The notes beneath the pieces are model-generated. The model was not told the origin of the DNA. It worked only from the letters and a program-made list of their open reading frames with translations, and did no database searches. A DNA stretch of 64,000 nt from Branchiostoma belcheri (taxonomy: Eukaryota; Chordata; Leptocardii; Amphioxiformes; Branchiostomatidae), in assembly GCF_001625305.1 (NCBI RefSeq), contig NW_017802380.1, positions 4,965,396-5,029,395 of the forward strand, written 5' to 3'. Shown here piece after piece: positions 24,901 through 38,100 of the stretch. Both the position numbers and the translations under genes were made by a program. How positions within the stretch are numbered: position 1 is the first letter of the stretch; every line of letters starts with the position of its first letter.

Positions 24901-27900
24901 GATCTCGGATGAAGTAGACTTGCGGGGAGAGGTTGGTCTGCTGACCAGGAACATCAAGTTCCAGGGGGAGGTAGAGGACAGCTGCTATGGCGACAACTTC
25001 TGTCAGTTCTTCGACTTTGACACATATGGAGGACATTTGAAGGTCAGCTTCAATATTTCACGAATGATCGCAATGCGTTTTTATTTCTGTTGTTTAAGAC
25101 AAAGGGGTCAGGGTTTAGAAGACCCCAAAAGTCCTCATGCATGATCATTATAAACCTTGAATCCCGTTCATACACAAAGAAGTATTCTAAATAAATTAAC
25201 TGCCTTTTTTTACAGGTTCTGAAAGATTTCAAGAACGTTCACCTGTCCGGTATCGAGTTCACCCGCATGGGTCAGCAGATTTTGGGCAGGTATCCTGTCC
25301 ACTTCCACATGGCCGGGGACGTGGACGGAGTGGGGTGCTACAGCCGCCCAACGTACGTCCGAGAGCTGTCCATTCACCATGTCTTCGCCCGCTGTGTGAC
25401 CATCCATGGGACCAACGGGCTACTGGTCGGTCTTCTTCCATTTGTAATGAACCCTTCGTATGACGATTATGTCAGTGGCAATGTTAGATATTCCAAAGAA
25501 TGACCTTCCAGCTCGTACGTAGTTTTACAAATTAACCTAGCTATCGTTGAGAAAAGCAAATTTACATGATCACTAACGAGGTGACAAATATAAATCTTCT
25601 TTTTTATTAGGTCCAAGACACAGTCGGTTATGATACCCTCGAATATAAATCTTCTTTTTCATTAGGTCCAAGACACAGTCGGTTATGAGACCCTCGGCCA
25701 CTGCTATTTCCTTGAAGATGGAGCAGAACAACGCAACGTCCTGGACCACAACCTCGGCCTGTCGACCCGATACGGCACCTTGCTGCCCACCGACAGGAAC
25801 GGGCAAATGTGCCGGAACATACTGGATGGGGTGTACGGCGACTACGTTCCCAACGCTGGAAAGGACTGCTTGTAAGAAAGTTTTGTGTTGATATGAAGAT
25901 CACTACAATGGAGGAATTATCACGAAAAAACTCATTTCCAAGATCAATGTTTGGCTGTGTATATCAAGATGTCTTTATTAATTTGCAATAAACTTATCAT
26001 TATAAAATAGTGGTTCAGTGATACAAAATATTTCTACGTTCCTCTTCATTCAGGATGTTAACGACGTTCTGGATCTCCCATCCCAACAACGACCTCATCA
26101 ACAATGCCGCTGCCGGTTCCCTGGTAAGTTTTAAATCTCCGCAATTTCGTAGCGAGCATACAGTTACACTGGTTATAACATTACTTTATGCAAACTTAAG
26201 ACATGTTACTCAAGCAGTGGATATATGTGGCAGATTACCTATGACGCCCCCGTCTCAATGGTGTCGAAACGTCACATTACCCTTCGTCTCAGTCATCACG
26301 ATCCCAGTCTAACATGCCTTGGTTATATACTGATTTTAGAATCTCAGCTTACTGTTGAAAAATATACATGCCATGTGTGGTTGTATGCATGCACAGGGCG
26401 TCGGTATCTGGTACCTCTTCCACCGAGAGCCTACAGGTTTGTCAGAGGGATCACTCCCCCCTTACCAGTCATCGTACTCCCCTATGGGACGGTTCTACAA
26501 CAACAGAGCACACTCTAATTCACAGGCAAGCTGTGCTGTATATCTTTGCATGACCAACTGCTGCTTTAGCTTTAATGTGTTTCACAATTACATATAGTTT
26601 TACAAATTTAGGCTGCTCCGTTAACTTTAGATCAAACGTAATTCAAACTAAGCGAGCATGTAAATGTCATATACTATTCCAACACGATTATGTGTCATTC
26701 CAGGGGATGATGATAGAAGCAGGGGTGAAGACCACGCCAGCAACGGCATCCTCACCGTCCGAGTTCCTGTCCAAGTCCGGTGGAAGGTAACCATCTTTGG
26801 GGGTTGCTTAATGAATTTGTCCGTCGTCGAATTTATCACACGATGTAGAACTGCTACCTGCTGCTACCTAAAACTTAATCCTGCTTTCGTGTAAACTGGT
26901 TCCTAAAACATGTAAACATCTTTATTCTGGTCATCTAAGGCGTTTGTTTGTGTTGATGCGACCATTCGTCCAGTGGTCGCCATAATATAGTTTTTAGGCT
27001 TAGCACGCTGTACTGTCTCTTTTTACTTACTTTCACGTAAACAAGCGATAACGATATGTGCATGTCACATAGGTACAAACCTCACCGGAACTCGGACCTG
27101 CTGCAGCCCCGTGTGCCGGCCATGCTGGTGGGGTACCTCGCCTCCAAGAACCGCGGATGGGGCGCGTGGATCCGCGGAGGGGACATCTGGTTCGACAAGA
27201 GCGCGTAGGTGACACCGTTATATATTCATAACGTCTGAGATTGTTATGTGCCCACGTTCTTTGTTTTGATAAAGGTGGATTTGTCGTTATGAGAATAAGT
27301 ATGTGTAGTATAAGATTCAGAATGACATCAGATTGCTTTTTTTGTTTTGTTTTCAAGGTTTGTTGACAACGCAGTAGGACTAGTGATGGCAAGGTAAGTC
27401 ATTGAGAAATAGACAAACCATTCAAGTAATATAACGAATATAAGGATGCTAGGACTGGGATAGAGAAGTAGTAGATTGCAAAACTATCACTATAGAGATG
27501 ACACCACAACCATTAGCAATTTATGTCTTTCCTATAGCCGGGAACATTCTAGTAATAGAATCATCAGATTTTACATCCATGTGTCCTACATGTATTGGGA
27601 CCTAGCAATGAATACCACGCCTACTTTCTGTCTACTTCAGCGAAGGAATATTCCCTAACGACGAAGGATCGAGCCAGCAGATCTGGAACAGCATCTTCAT
27701 CGGCGAGAGTGAGAACGTGGGCACGAAAACTGGATCCAGGGCCTGGGGGATGGGCGGGGTGAAGCCGGTGGAGAGGACGTGGCCTAGCTCTACGTGAGTG
27801 TACATGTGCACATTGCGTCTGCATCTGTGTTGCTGTTTCCAGGCTAGTCTGGCAGTATACTTTCTGATAAGCAGTGGAGGAGTCTTTACAATCAATATAT

Positions 27901-30900
27901 ACCATTGGATGTTAGTTAATACGCACAGTGCATCGACATATCATATTTTGTACTGTAACTTTTTCATGCAACATTTACAACACGCCAGTCAGTAGATCAT
28001 TCATATAATGTCTACCTGATATGACAGACGGTCACTGTAATGTCAAAACACACATGGTAACGGCGTTAACTTACTTGCAGAGAGAACAACCTGCGAGGTC
28101 TGGATGTGTACGATGGCCCCATCTTTGCAGACAGCTGTACTTTCAGGCGGTATGCCAAAGTACCGGAGGCCAATCGGTACAGCAGCGCTGTAGGCTTCCA
28201 CACCTGGAATGGCTGGCAAAACACGCCGAAGAACAACATTACACGGTCAAAGTTTGAAAATGTAGGTACAATTTTGGTCATCTGAATTGTGTGCAATATA
28301 TAATTTCTATGTTCTACACCTTACTGGTTCTACACCTTCCGCTTAATTTTCCTCAGGTTCAAAGTCGCATGTTCCTGGGCGCGGCAGGCTTACCAGGTTT
28401 CGGACAGAACAACAGAGACGGCGACAAGACCAACATTCTACACGACCTGGACGGCAGCATGACCGGCTACCCGGACAGCTACATAGTCGGGCCGGACAAC
28501 TACCTGGTCAGGAACCCGGGATGTGTGGAGAAGCCGGACTGGCTGGGCTACGTCTGTACGGGAGAATATGCATCGGTTAGTACAACTGCGATCCATCATG
28601 GGAACTGACATGATATGCAGTAACATGTCATGCCATGACAGTGACATCTATGTAGGTAATAGATAAACGATTGCCACTACATTCGCTGTTCATAACATCT
28701 GGTGACACCTGTGAATGTTCACTACATCAGGTTGATGATACCATGTATAACAAAGCAGACAAGTGATATTTACCTGCCGATGTTATTGTAGTCTTTCCGC
28801 TACCTTCCTCAAACGAATATTGAATAGTCGTACATCGCACGTTTGGGACTGCATCCTTCCAGCTGCAGAGGAACTTAGTTGCAGTGGGAACCATTCAGTA
28901 TTGCCCAGATGAAGGTAGCCGAAATTACCAAGCTTTGGCAGGTCAGTATCTCTTGGCTATGTGGAAAGAACGATCTGATGACACCTGTACCTCTCCTGTG
29001 CACAGTTGTTCATCCATCCCAACCATGCAAATAACCAGATGTCGATGTACCGTGACGAGTATCCGGACATCCCGGTTACACTGAAAAGCCCCGGGAAGAC
29101 GGCTTACTACATGCCGGTGGTGATGCTGGACAAGTCCTACACCGTCCACTGGAACGGGCCGGCTCCGGATCAGCTAACCATCTACCCAATTAACTTTGAC
29201 AGGTTGGACTGTCTTTGTTTTCATAAGCAAACAAAAACTTTTTGTATCAATGTTAACACCGAGACTTAGTCCTTTATTTTACTTTGCTTCAAAAATTAAG
29301 AATAGACGTCGCTCCAGGGACGCAAGGACGGTCTCCTGTGTTTTGAACTGCCAACGATGTGTTGATACCTACGTACGTGGAACTAGGTGCTTGAATATTA
29401 TTTTTTCAGTGGCGACTGGGTCCGCGTGGGTTTCTGCTACCCACCAGGAACCACCTTCCAGGTGACGTACCAACTCGAGAGTCGCGTCCCGTCCGCCATC
29501 ATGCACGACGAGGCCGTCAGTTCGGCGTCAAGCCTGGCTGAGATAGACGCCAGCAGCGATGGCAAACTCTTCTACTTTGAAGAGAGCACAGGGTAAGTAA
29601 GAGAACACCATCTTTGAAATTCTTGAGCTGCGTCATGCAGTCTTTCAACGTAGATGGCCACGTTACCTGGCGATGTGTTTGCTTAAATTTGTATGGTTTT
29701 ATATTATCAAATTGCATTTATGTATCTTTTTGTGTACTATTGAACATAGCGTAACTTTTTAAAACTTCATTACATGTTGTTGCGACAATGAAGTTGTACT
29801 TGTGCTGTGATAAACTTTTTAGACTGTTGTTCCTGAAAGTTCGCGCTAACTACGACCGGGAAGGCCATACGTACTGTTCACACATGGGCTGTGAGAGGAT
29901 CACCATCTCGGCCACCATGACAAGTGACGCGGTCAGCGACTGTACAGCAGCCGCTTATCCCAAGTACAGCCTGACGCCGACAGAGACTGTCCCCATGCCG
30001 AGCTTCCTGAGTCTGGCCAACGATTGCACAGGCTGTGGTGCTCCGGTGAGTATACAAGACGAAACAAATTGATCGGAAGTAACATACATTTTCAAACTTT
30101 ATTGTGAGTGCATCAGACTTCTATCTGACCACATGAATGGACTTATTCAAGTTGCACTCTTTGCTAGAAACCGTACAAATAAATAAAATATCATTTCTAA
30201 ATTTTCTTAAAGATGTTTACTTCTTCCCATTTTGTGCAGGAACCGATAGTATTTGATGAGGGTAAGAAGTTCGTTGAGGTGACGGTGGTGTCAGCGGGGC
30301 CTCAGGAGGCACATGGCCACGGATCCTTCATCCAGGTGTGACTCAGTCATTAATCTTGACTATTAGCGATTCGACAATCAGTTCTAATTAGCGTAACATA
30401 TCTACTAATATCTACAGTGTTTGTTGTGTGCATAACGCGTACCTGTAACGCGACTACTTCTCGTCCCATATTGCATAGTCTTTGGCACGGTAGATTAAAA
30501 CGTTTATTGTTATATTTCAATAGATACGTTGTACCTAGTACAAATGTGCAAATAAGTTGATGCTTATATTTACCACACAGATAGATGGAGTTCAGTTTGA
30601 TAACCATCACCACGGCCACCTGGTCCTCAGTGTTGACGCCCTGTCCGGCTCCGTCACACATGAGATGGCGTTCCACTCCGGCGCCGAGCAGGCTATGGCC
30701 AGCTACATACGTCACATCATCCCGCAAAAGTAGAGATTTATATCATATTCATACCTTATCCCTATTCTTCATAGTTGTTCATGTGCGTGGATATTGATGT
30801 TTCGTAGATATAATTTTAGAATTCAAAATACTAAGAAAAACAGAGTCGCGCGATTTTTATTGACATCCCTAGATGATATTCTAATACACTAACCCCAAAA

Positions 30901-31339
30901 CAAAAATCTCACAAACCCTCCCCATCCTTCCAGCTCCATAGTCCTGGTGACAGCGGCAGACGCGTCGGGTCTTCACGTGCAGGAATGTCTGTCAGCTCTG
31001 AAAGAGATCGGAGCACAGGACCTCGATAACGTGGGCGTGGGAGGTGAGAGGTTCTCGTCGTCTCTTCTCACAAAAAGCTGTTTATTATACAAATTATAAT
31101 GATAGTATCGATGGGGAGTTGTATTGCATCAATACTTTAATTATAAATGGTGGTTAAGATGGTGACTTTTTTTTACTTATTAGTAACTTAGTAATTCATC
31201 TGTTTACCAATGTATTGCAGGAACTTTCTCCATGGTTGGGTTTAAGGGGACCTTTTGGCCCACCTGGGTCCAGCAAGTCAACCTGCCGTCCGGTCAGGGT
31301 CCGGCACAGATCTACACCAAGATCCCGCTCATGGGCTGA
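21917..31339 (+). CDS. CEMIP-like: F-type lectin + CEMIP-like fusion protein, tandem copy C
   Basis: 26 exons, 1423 codons: 21917-21983, 22417-22848, 22991-23182, 23351-23631, 23764-24041, 24183-24253, 24357-24449, 24581-24772, 24873-25042, 25216-25425, 25666-25871, 26054-26123, 26397-26525, 26704-26786, 27073-27204, 27358-27393, 27641-27793, 28081-28261, 28357-28575, 29006-29202, 29410-29592, 29823-30045, 30240-30335, 30581-30729, 30934-31043, 31221-31339. After the signal peptide (MSTLGLQLILLGLLAAHPS) comes an F-type lectin domain (24-166), then a linker with two CPDxD...PWNxGH motifs where the other copies have one, then G8, GG, beta-helix and second GG domains. It is the most divergent copy: the exon 29006-29202 is 18 bases shorter, and other exons differ by whole codons. 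Intron 13 begins with GC. Predicted secreted; fucose-guided targeting of a hyaluronidase-like enzyme is inference. Confidence 0.9.
22417..22848 (+). other. Single exon encoding an F-type (fucolectin) lectin domain in gene C
   Basis: This 432-base exon is phase 1 at both ends and encodes residues 23-167 of copy C. It shows the F-type lectin signature HX(26)RXDCXXxR exactly: His67, then 26 residues, then Arg94 in RQDCCWDR, with Arg101. These align with the His/Arg/Arg triad that contacts fucose in eel agglutinin, and the adjacent Cys-Cys pair typical of the family is present. One change from consensus is Asp for Glu before the last Arg. The domain starts with NLALYKTAYQSS and ends CEVEVYG, typical of a complete F5/8-type jelly-roll. 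No such exon is seen in intron 1 of copies A, B or D. Confidence 0.9.
25600..25717 (+). repeat. 55-bp tandem duplication across a 3' splice site in gene C
   Basis: The intron end plus first bases of the exon (AATATAAATCTTCTTTTT...ATTAGGTCCAAG) are repeated 55 bp apart, giving two acceptor sites, before 25611 and before 25666. Only the second keeps the reading frame, since 55 is not a multiple of three. The second copy differs slightly (ATGAGACC against ATGATACC). Confidence 0.85.
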
Positions 31340-31389
31340 CACTGACTCCTGTGAAGTGTAAAGGAGTACCAAATATGTAGGATCCTCCA

Positions 31390-31395
31390 ATTAAA
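31390..31395 (+). terminator. Possible poly(A) signal of gene C (ATTAAA)
   Basis: ATTAAA lies 50 bases after the gene C stop codon. Another ATTAAA follows at 31401. No AATAAA is closer than the run near 31463. Confidence 0.5.
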
Positions 31396-32024
31396 TGTGT
31401 ATTAAAAGCTTTGGTGTTCTGTATTCTGTGTCAGACAGCCCGCTGTTAGATATAAGAAAAAAATAAAATGATTTGCAGTGATAAATCTGTAAGCTGTAGG
31501 CAAAAGAAAACGCAATTCCTTCCTTGTGTTAATATCAATCTGAATGGTTCTAACCTTGGAAGTGACAGAGTACCTATACATAAAGCCTGCCCGAATCGCC
31601 TCCATCGTTTTGCCATCGTTATCATTTTAATACAGTCGACAACTCAAGGACAGACATGCTTAATCTATTCAAGCAAGTAAGATAACCGTGGATAGGGACA
31701 CATGTGTCCTGTTTTCACGTGTCTGTGTTGGGTGGTATCTCAACATCTCAGTCCCTTGTGAATCTGTGACTTTTGTTTCATTTATTCGTTCATCAACTTG
31801 TACATCGAACGAAATGTAAAACATGGAATCAGTTATTTACAAAAATAACGAATATTTACAAAAATGACGAAATAGGTTGGATGTACGGTTGTCCTTCCCA
31901 ACCGCCCGATAGCTCGTTAAACCTGTAGGTAAACATTTGTTCAGCCTTACTTATTCCGCACATTTTAATCACTGTCACTTCCGAAAGTAAGCAAGGCCTG
32001 CGTATTTTTGTGTGGGGACGAGAG
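31396..32024. other. Intergenic spacer between genes C and D
   Basis: No gene is recognised. Short reading frames here have no family resemblance. Two similar AAAATAACGAA/AAAATGACGAA units occur around 31850-31872. Confidence 0.55.
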
Positions 32025-32032
32025 TATTTAAG
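32025..32032 (+). promoter_or_regulatory. TATA-like element of CEMIP-like gene D
   Basis: TATTTAAG lies 77 bp before the gene D start codon, in line with the other three copies. Confidence 0.45.
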
Positions 32033-32101
32033 AGTCCAGGTCAGACGGGCCTCGGGCGTTTAAAGTCCTCGACGTCGACATTTGGAGACGATTGTTTGAC
32101 G

Positions 32102-35100
32102 ATGGCTACTTTCGCACTCCCAGTCTTGTTGCTGCTTCTTCCTGCTCTTATTTTGTCACAGGACACAGGTAAGACAGTTCCGTTTTCGCACCATGCATAC
32201 GGGTGTTCATCAGTCTTATAACCCAGTCTTATAACCAGTACAGAATCGCCCACATCTTTGGTTTGCGCATGCGATGCAAAGTACAGTATTGCGTAGTAGA
32301 ATATATGTAGTAGAATATATGTAGTAGAATATATGTAGTAGAATACATTGTAAGTACTTTAAGGTGGGTTTGTACGTTCTTTATTTTTAACTTGATATAT
32401 GCAAATTATCATGAGAACTTAAGCAGCTGCTAAAGCTTTGACCAGGAGTAAGCTCTTTTCTGTATGGAGATATTTTGCCGCAGTATATTACACCTATAAA
32501 GTCAAGATATTATGTGGGCTTTGATGTCTGGTGTATTCATACAAATTTATCTGGGAATGATTGTAACGGTATAGTCTAAATAATTGCGTTCTGGAGTGAA
32601 TATCGTCTTAAGATTCAACCAAGATACAGCAGTCCGCGTTCTTTACTCAGTCTCAGGGTGCCCGGATGTTGACCCAACCTTGACCCCGTGGAACCCTGGG
32701 CATGACCCCACCGCGCAGGTGGTTGTGGGTAGAGGACAGAACTACCTGCTCCAATCATCTGCCACGTTTTACTCACTCAACATCAAAGACGGAGGTACGT
32801 AGTCTAACGTGCACTTATAAAAATAATGTTGCTAAGGGTTTGCAACGTTCAACGTTCTTTGTATGCCAGTTTGCACATGCAGTTTGAGAGTATTTAATGT
32901 TGCGTAAAAATGCAGAGGAACTGCATACCATGGTACGTCACAACGGATACTTATGGGTTGGGCGTAAAAGGAAGAAAACCTCATCAGATTATAACAAAAA
33001 GTAACGTTGCCTATTCCTTAATTCTAAGTTCCGGAAAGGCATAAAAAGTTATAAAAGCATGTCTTCGTGTAGGGCAGTATGATACAACCTGATGTCTGTG
33101 GGCAAAAAGAGAGTATTGCTATCACTACAGGACGAGTTGTGTTTGCTGACTTTGGTTCCGCAAGTTCTGACGAGATCGTCCTTCGGTCCCGTGAGGTCAT
33201 CGTGGGGAACGATGGCGAGTTCCACATCGGCAGTGAGACCTGCCCGTACCAGGGGAAGGCCACGGTGTCCCTGTACGGCCGCAAGGACGACCAGAAGAAC
33301 ACCAAACAGGTCCTGGTGAGCGCAGGCGGGACTCTGGAGATCCACGGGCAACACAAGCTGGCGTGGACACAGCTCACACAGACAATTCCGGCAGGAGGGC
33401 TGCCTAAGGTAAATATGACAATTATGATAGCCTATAGAAGGTCAATGGATCAGCATCATCATCTTCGTTGATATGCCTTTGATATTCACTATTGCAGTAT
33501 TGGAAATCATCTTGATACCCAGATCGAAGATTACTAATTGCAAGAATGGTCTAGCAAAACAAGTCATATGTCTAAGACAGATGCATCTGATTCAAACCAG
33601 GGATCGTACTTCTACACATCCGCCGGTAAGGGATGGGTCCGTGGCATCCACATTCGTGTCATCGACGAAATAACCGGGGCTGTGGTAGACTCCGCCAGGT
33701 TCGACACTTACGCCGACGAGGAGAACAGCCGAAGTTTGGCGGCGTTCATCGACCAGATACCTTCGGGTAAAATCGTGGCACTGGCGACATTTGACGAACC
33801 CTCCCGTCGTCTAGAGGACACGGCAAAGGAGAAGCTCAGAGAACTTGGAAGTGTAGAAGTGGATAACTTGGGACTCAGGTGAAGCATTCTAATTAAGACA
33901 TACTGGTACATTAGTGACATTATACATGTAGCACCTTTGCACCAATTTACAGCTATTTACTTGTAATTGAATTTGGCCATGATCATGTCAATGTTTCAGG
34001 AATCCGTGGGTATTTATCAGTGTAAAGGGAGACCCCAGCGTTGCCGTTGAACAAAGACTCCCTTACATAGGTAAGACTGCTGCTGCTAATGGGAAGATGT
34101 TCTCCTCCTACTTTGATCTTTGATTTTTTGTTGTCGTTAAAACGTGGCTTTCCAGAACGTAAATAATTTTTTGGTGTCTTTCGTTCATGAAACAGACACC
34201 CAGACCACCGGTACCGCCACAGTCACTGCTGCCTTTGATGCCTTCTTTGGGTCCTTCAAAGTCGTCCTTACCAGTAAATGGTTGGCAGGTGAAGATATGT
34301 TTCATTCTTCATTTCCAGACCACTTCTAAATGCAGCATGCCTAAAGTCTATCATGTTGCGTTATCAATGTTAAACTACTAAACCGACAATCAATTACTTA
34401 CTTACACAGAATGGCAATTATTCTAAAAATTACTAGTAGCTGATAGCAAGCATATTCGACAACGCTTCCGACCTGCGCTGCTTAAAATAGGTAAGTTTGT
34501 ATTCACGATACACTTCTCTCCCATGCTGTTCCCCTACACAGGAGGAACAGAATGCACTTTTTCCATCGAATCAAATGTTGACGAATACGTCATCAACCTG
34601 AAGGATGACGTGAGTTCCTGGCAGCCTGGGGACCACATCGTGCTGGCCAGCACGGACTACAACATGGAGCAGGCAGAGGAGTTCCAGCTGCTGCCGTGTC
34701 AGGAGTGCTCAGACCACCAGGTCAAAATCAGCGGTAAGCTACGATCTTCCAATACATTTTGTGCTAAAGTAGCTAAAGGGACATATCGTATGGAGGAGAT
34801 TGTCATTGAATGTCTCAAAGACATTGACCCTGGGTGGTAGAGGCAAATACAATATCATAGTACAAGATTCTCCTAGTTGTAAGTCTCAGCGTTTCTACTG
34901 CTGCGTCCACCGGCTTTGATGGTTAAACGGGTTCTTTCAAAACGTCGTAGGGAGGCACGAAAGGGAGTTGCATGGCTGACACATATAACTTGCCCATCAA
35001 TCAGTTCACGAACAATAAGGCAACTGTCCACAGGTAAAATCGAGTACATGCACTTCGGTGAGATCTCGGATGACGTAGACATGCGGGGAGAGGTTGGTCT

Positions 35101-38100
35101 GCTGACCAGGAACATCAAGTTCCAGGGGGAGGTAGAGGACAGATGCTATGGGGACAACTACTGTCAGTTCTTCGACTTTGACACATATGGAGGGCATATC
35201 AAGGTTTGTTCCATGTTTGTTGTTTGTTGGACGGCATTTTGAAAGGAATATTTTTTGACAAATGAAAGGTTTAACTGGGATTGTACTCGAGGGAAGATGT
35301 AACTGTATCGGCAGGTTCTGGCAGGCTTCAAGAACGTGCACCTGTCCGGCATCGAGTTCACCAGAATGGGCCAACAGGTCCAGGGCAGCTACCCTGTCCA
35401 CTTCCACATGGCCGGAGATGTGGACGAGGTCGGAGGCTACAGCCGCCCAACGTACGTCCGAGAGCTGTCCATTCACCACTGCTTCTCCCGCTGTGTGACC
35501 ATCCATGGGACTCACGGGCTACTGGTTAGTCGTAAACGATAACGTATTAGCATGAAAACAAAAATGTCCTATATCTAAAGACAAAAAAGTCCAAAATGGA
35601 TGTTGACACCATTATCTAGATCTAAGTCTATTACTATTGCAGCATTTTTACAGTGCAGAATACATGTGTCAGGCCAACAATGCCCTTTTATATGTGCAGG
35701 TCCAAGATACAGTTGGGTACGACACTCTCGGGCACTGTTACTTCTTGGAGGACGGCTGGGAGCAGCGTAACGTTCTGGACCACAACTTGGGCCTGGTGAC
35801 CCGACCCGGCACCCTCCTGCCCAGCGACAGGGACACTAACATGTGCCGCTCCATGACAGACGGTGTGTACGGGGACTATGTTCCTCAGGCAGGGGACTGT
35901 AAGTAAGTGACAAAATCGATTAATACATAACCCTTAGCTTTGAACAACATTATCATCACTCATTTTATTGTGGTAATGCATATAGGTTTAATTTGATTTT
36001 TGCATTAATATCGTATTCCTCCTTTCCTCAGTGGTGCGTCCACGTTTTGGATCGCTCATCCGAATAATGACCTCCTCAACAACGCTGCTGCTGGCTCCCC
36101 GGTAACAAACTTCAGTAACTCAAACAGCCCTGTTCAAGACACTCTTTTGCTCATATCTTTCATTGAGGCTTTATTCAGTACAATGATATTGATGCTAAAA
36201 CATTACTGTGTTTTTATTTGTAGGTCAATGGAATATGGTTCATCTTCCACCGAGAGCCTACGGGTCCTTCTGCCGGGGCTCTTCCCAGGTTTCAGGCGGA
36301 GCAAAGCCCGCTAGGACGGTTCTACAACAACAGGGTGCACTCCAATGGAAGAGTATGTATTGGGGGTGGACTGAAACTACTGCAGGGTAGTGCGGTGGGG
36401 AACCTTGTTGAAGGCGATAGGTTGTCATAATATGAACATTATTGGTTGCACATGATGACCTTTCAATAAAAATTATTCAAATTGAAACAAGACATCATGA
36501 TGCACCACACTTTGCTGATTTTGTGCACTTTTATTTATCAAGCATATCATATTGTTCCCTTCCCTCCCAGGCTGGGTTGATGTTGGATGGCGGAGTGAAA
36601 ACCACACAGGCCACCGCAAATTCGCCGAATGAGTTCCTGTCGCTAGGAGGGGCAAGGCAAGGATCTCTTCAGCTAAGCAAGTCACAAGAAACAAGTTATT
36701 CGCGTGTGCTGAAAATTGTTCAGGTTTTTATTTATGACAACTCAATGAGTTTCGAGGTGACGAAGAATTGACATGACGTAAATTGTCATGGACTGCCATT
36801 CCTATCATACATTCCAATAAAAAATACTTGATCTTTGCAGGTACAAACCTCACCAGAACGCCGACCTCTCCCAGCCACGCGTGCCGGCCATGATCGAGGG
36901 CCTCATCGCCTTCAAGAACTGGATCTGGGGCTCCTGGATCCGGGGTGGGGACATCTGGTTCGACAAATGCGCGTAGGTCCAAGTATCTACGTCATCCCCA
37001 TTAGATGATTCGAAGGTCAGACAATGTATATTGATGTTTTCACCCAACAATTTCAGGAAGTTCATATACTGTGCATGATGTTCGAACATCTAGAGATAAA
37101 ACAATAATGACATATCGTACTTATATAGATATGTATATATTGGACTTATAAAGGATATATACGAAGTGAAACCTTTGTGTTACTGTATGCATTATGCCCG
37201 ATTGATTTTTTTTCAGTTTTGCGGACAACAGCATAGGACTTACCATGGCGAGGTACGGCACGCTTACTAGTATTTTTAAATGTGCACGTGCATGTGTAAC
37301 ACACACCTTAATATCATATGACTAAACACGTCGACTCTCTACACCGTACGCTCACTTTTATATACATCGGTAATTGCCCACAATGTTCATTTTATCAGAA
37401 GATCAAAAAGAAAATATTTTGATTTATATATTTCGTTGATACAGTGAAGGCGCCTTCCCTAACGACGAGGGATCGACCCAGCGGATCTGGAACAGCATCT
37501 TTATCGGCGAGAGTGAGAACGTGGGCACGGAACATGGGGCCAGGGTCTGGGGGATGGGCGGGGTCAAACCGGTCGAAAGGAGCCTGGTTCATAGCACGTG
37601 AGTCATCCAAAGTTTGTCGAATTATTATTAGATGTAGTTTTGGGGAATGGAGGACATCGGCACCGATTTTTATAACAAATTACTACCCTGAGGCATAGCT
37701 ATCATACACCTCAGAATCGATCAATTGTCCTTTTTAACAGGAATTATCCAATGGTGGGGATAGACGTGTACGATGGTCCAATCTTAGCCGACAGCTGCAC
37801 CTTCAAGAGATACGCCACAGCACCGGAGTACGACCGCTGGTCCAGTGCTATAGGGTTTCACAGAACCAACACTTGGCAAAATACTCCAACCAGTAACATC
37901 ACAGGGGCCAAATTTGAAAATGTGAGTAGACGCCCCCGCACCCTACCTTTCCCGTGCGACCAACTGTATATACTAAAGTAACGTAAACGTCGTAACGTCT
38001 ACATGTTTTCAAACCGTCTTGCCTCATCAACGTGGTTTATCGGCACAGACAACAGTCTTTTTCGGTTTGTGCGAAAGTCAGTTAAGGCCCAACTTTTGAC

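Noticed and set aside
28884..29084. Possible extra exon in gene C intron before 29006
   Set aside because: A short open frame with no counterpart in other copies; the known exon begins at the acceptor before 29006 with the expected phase.
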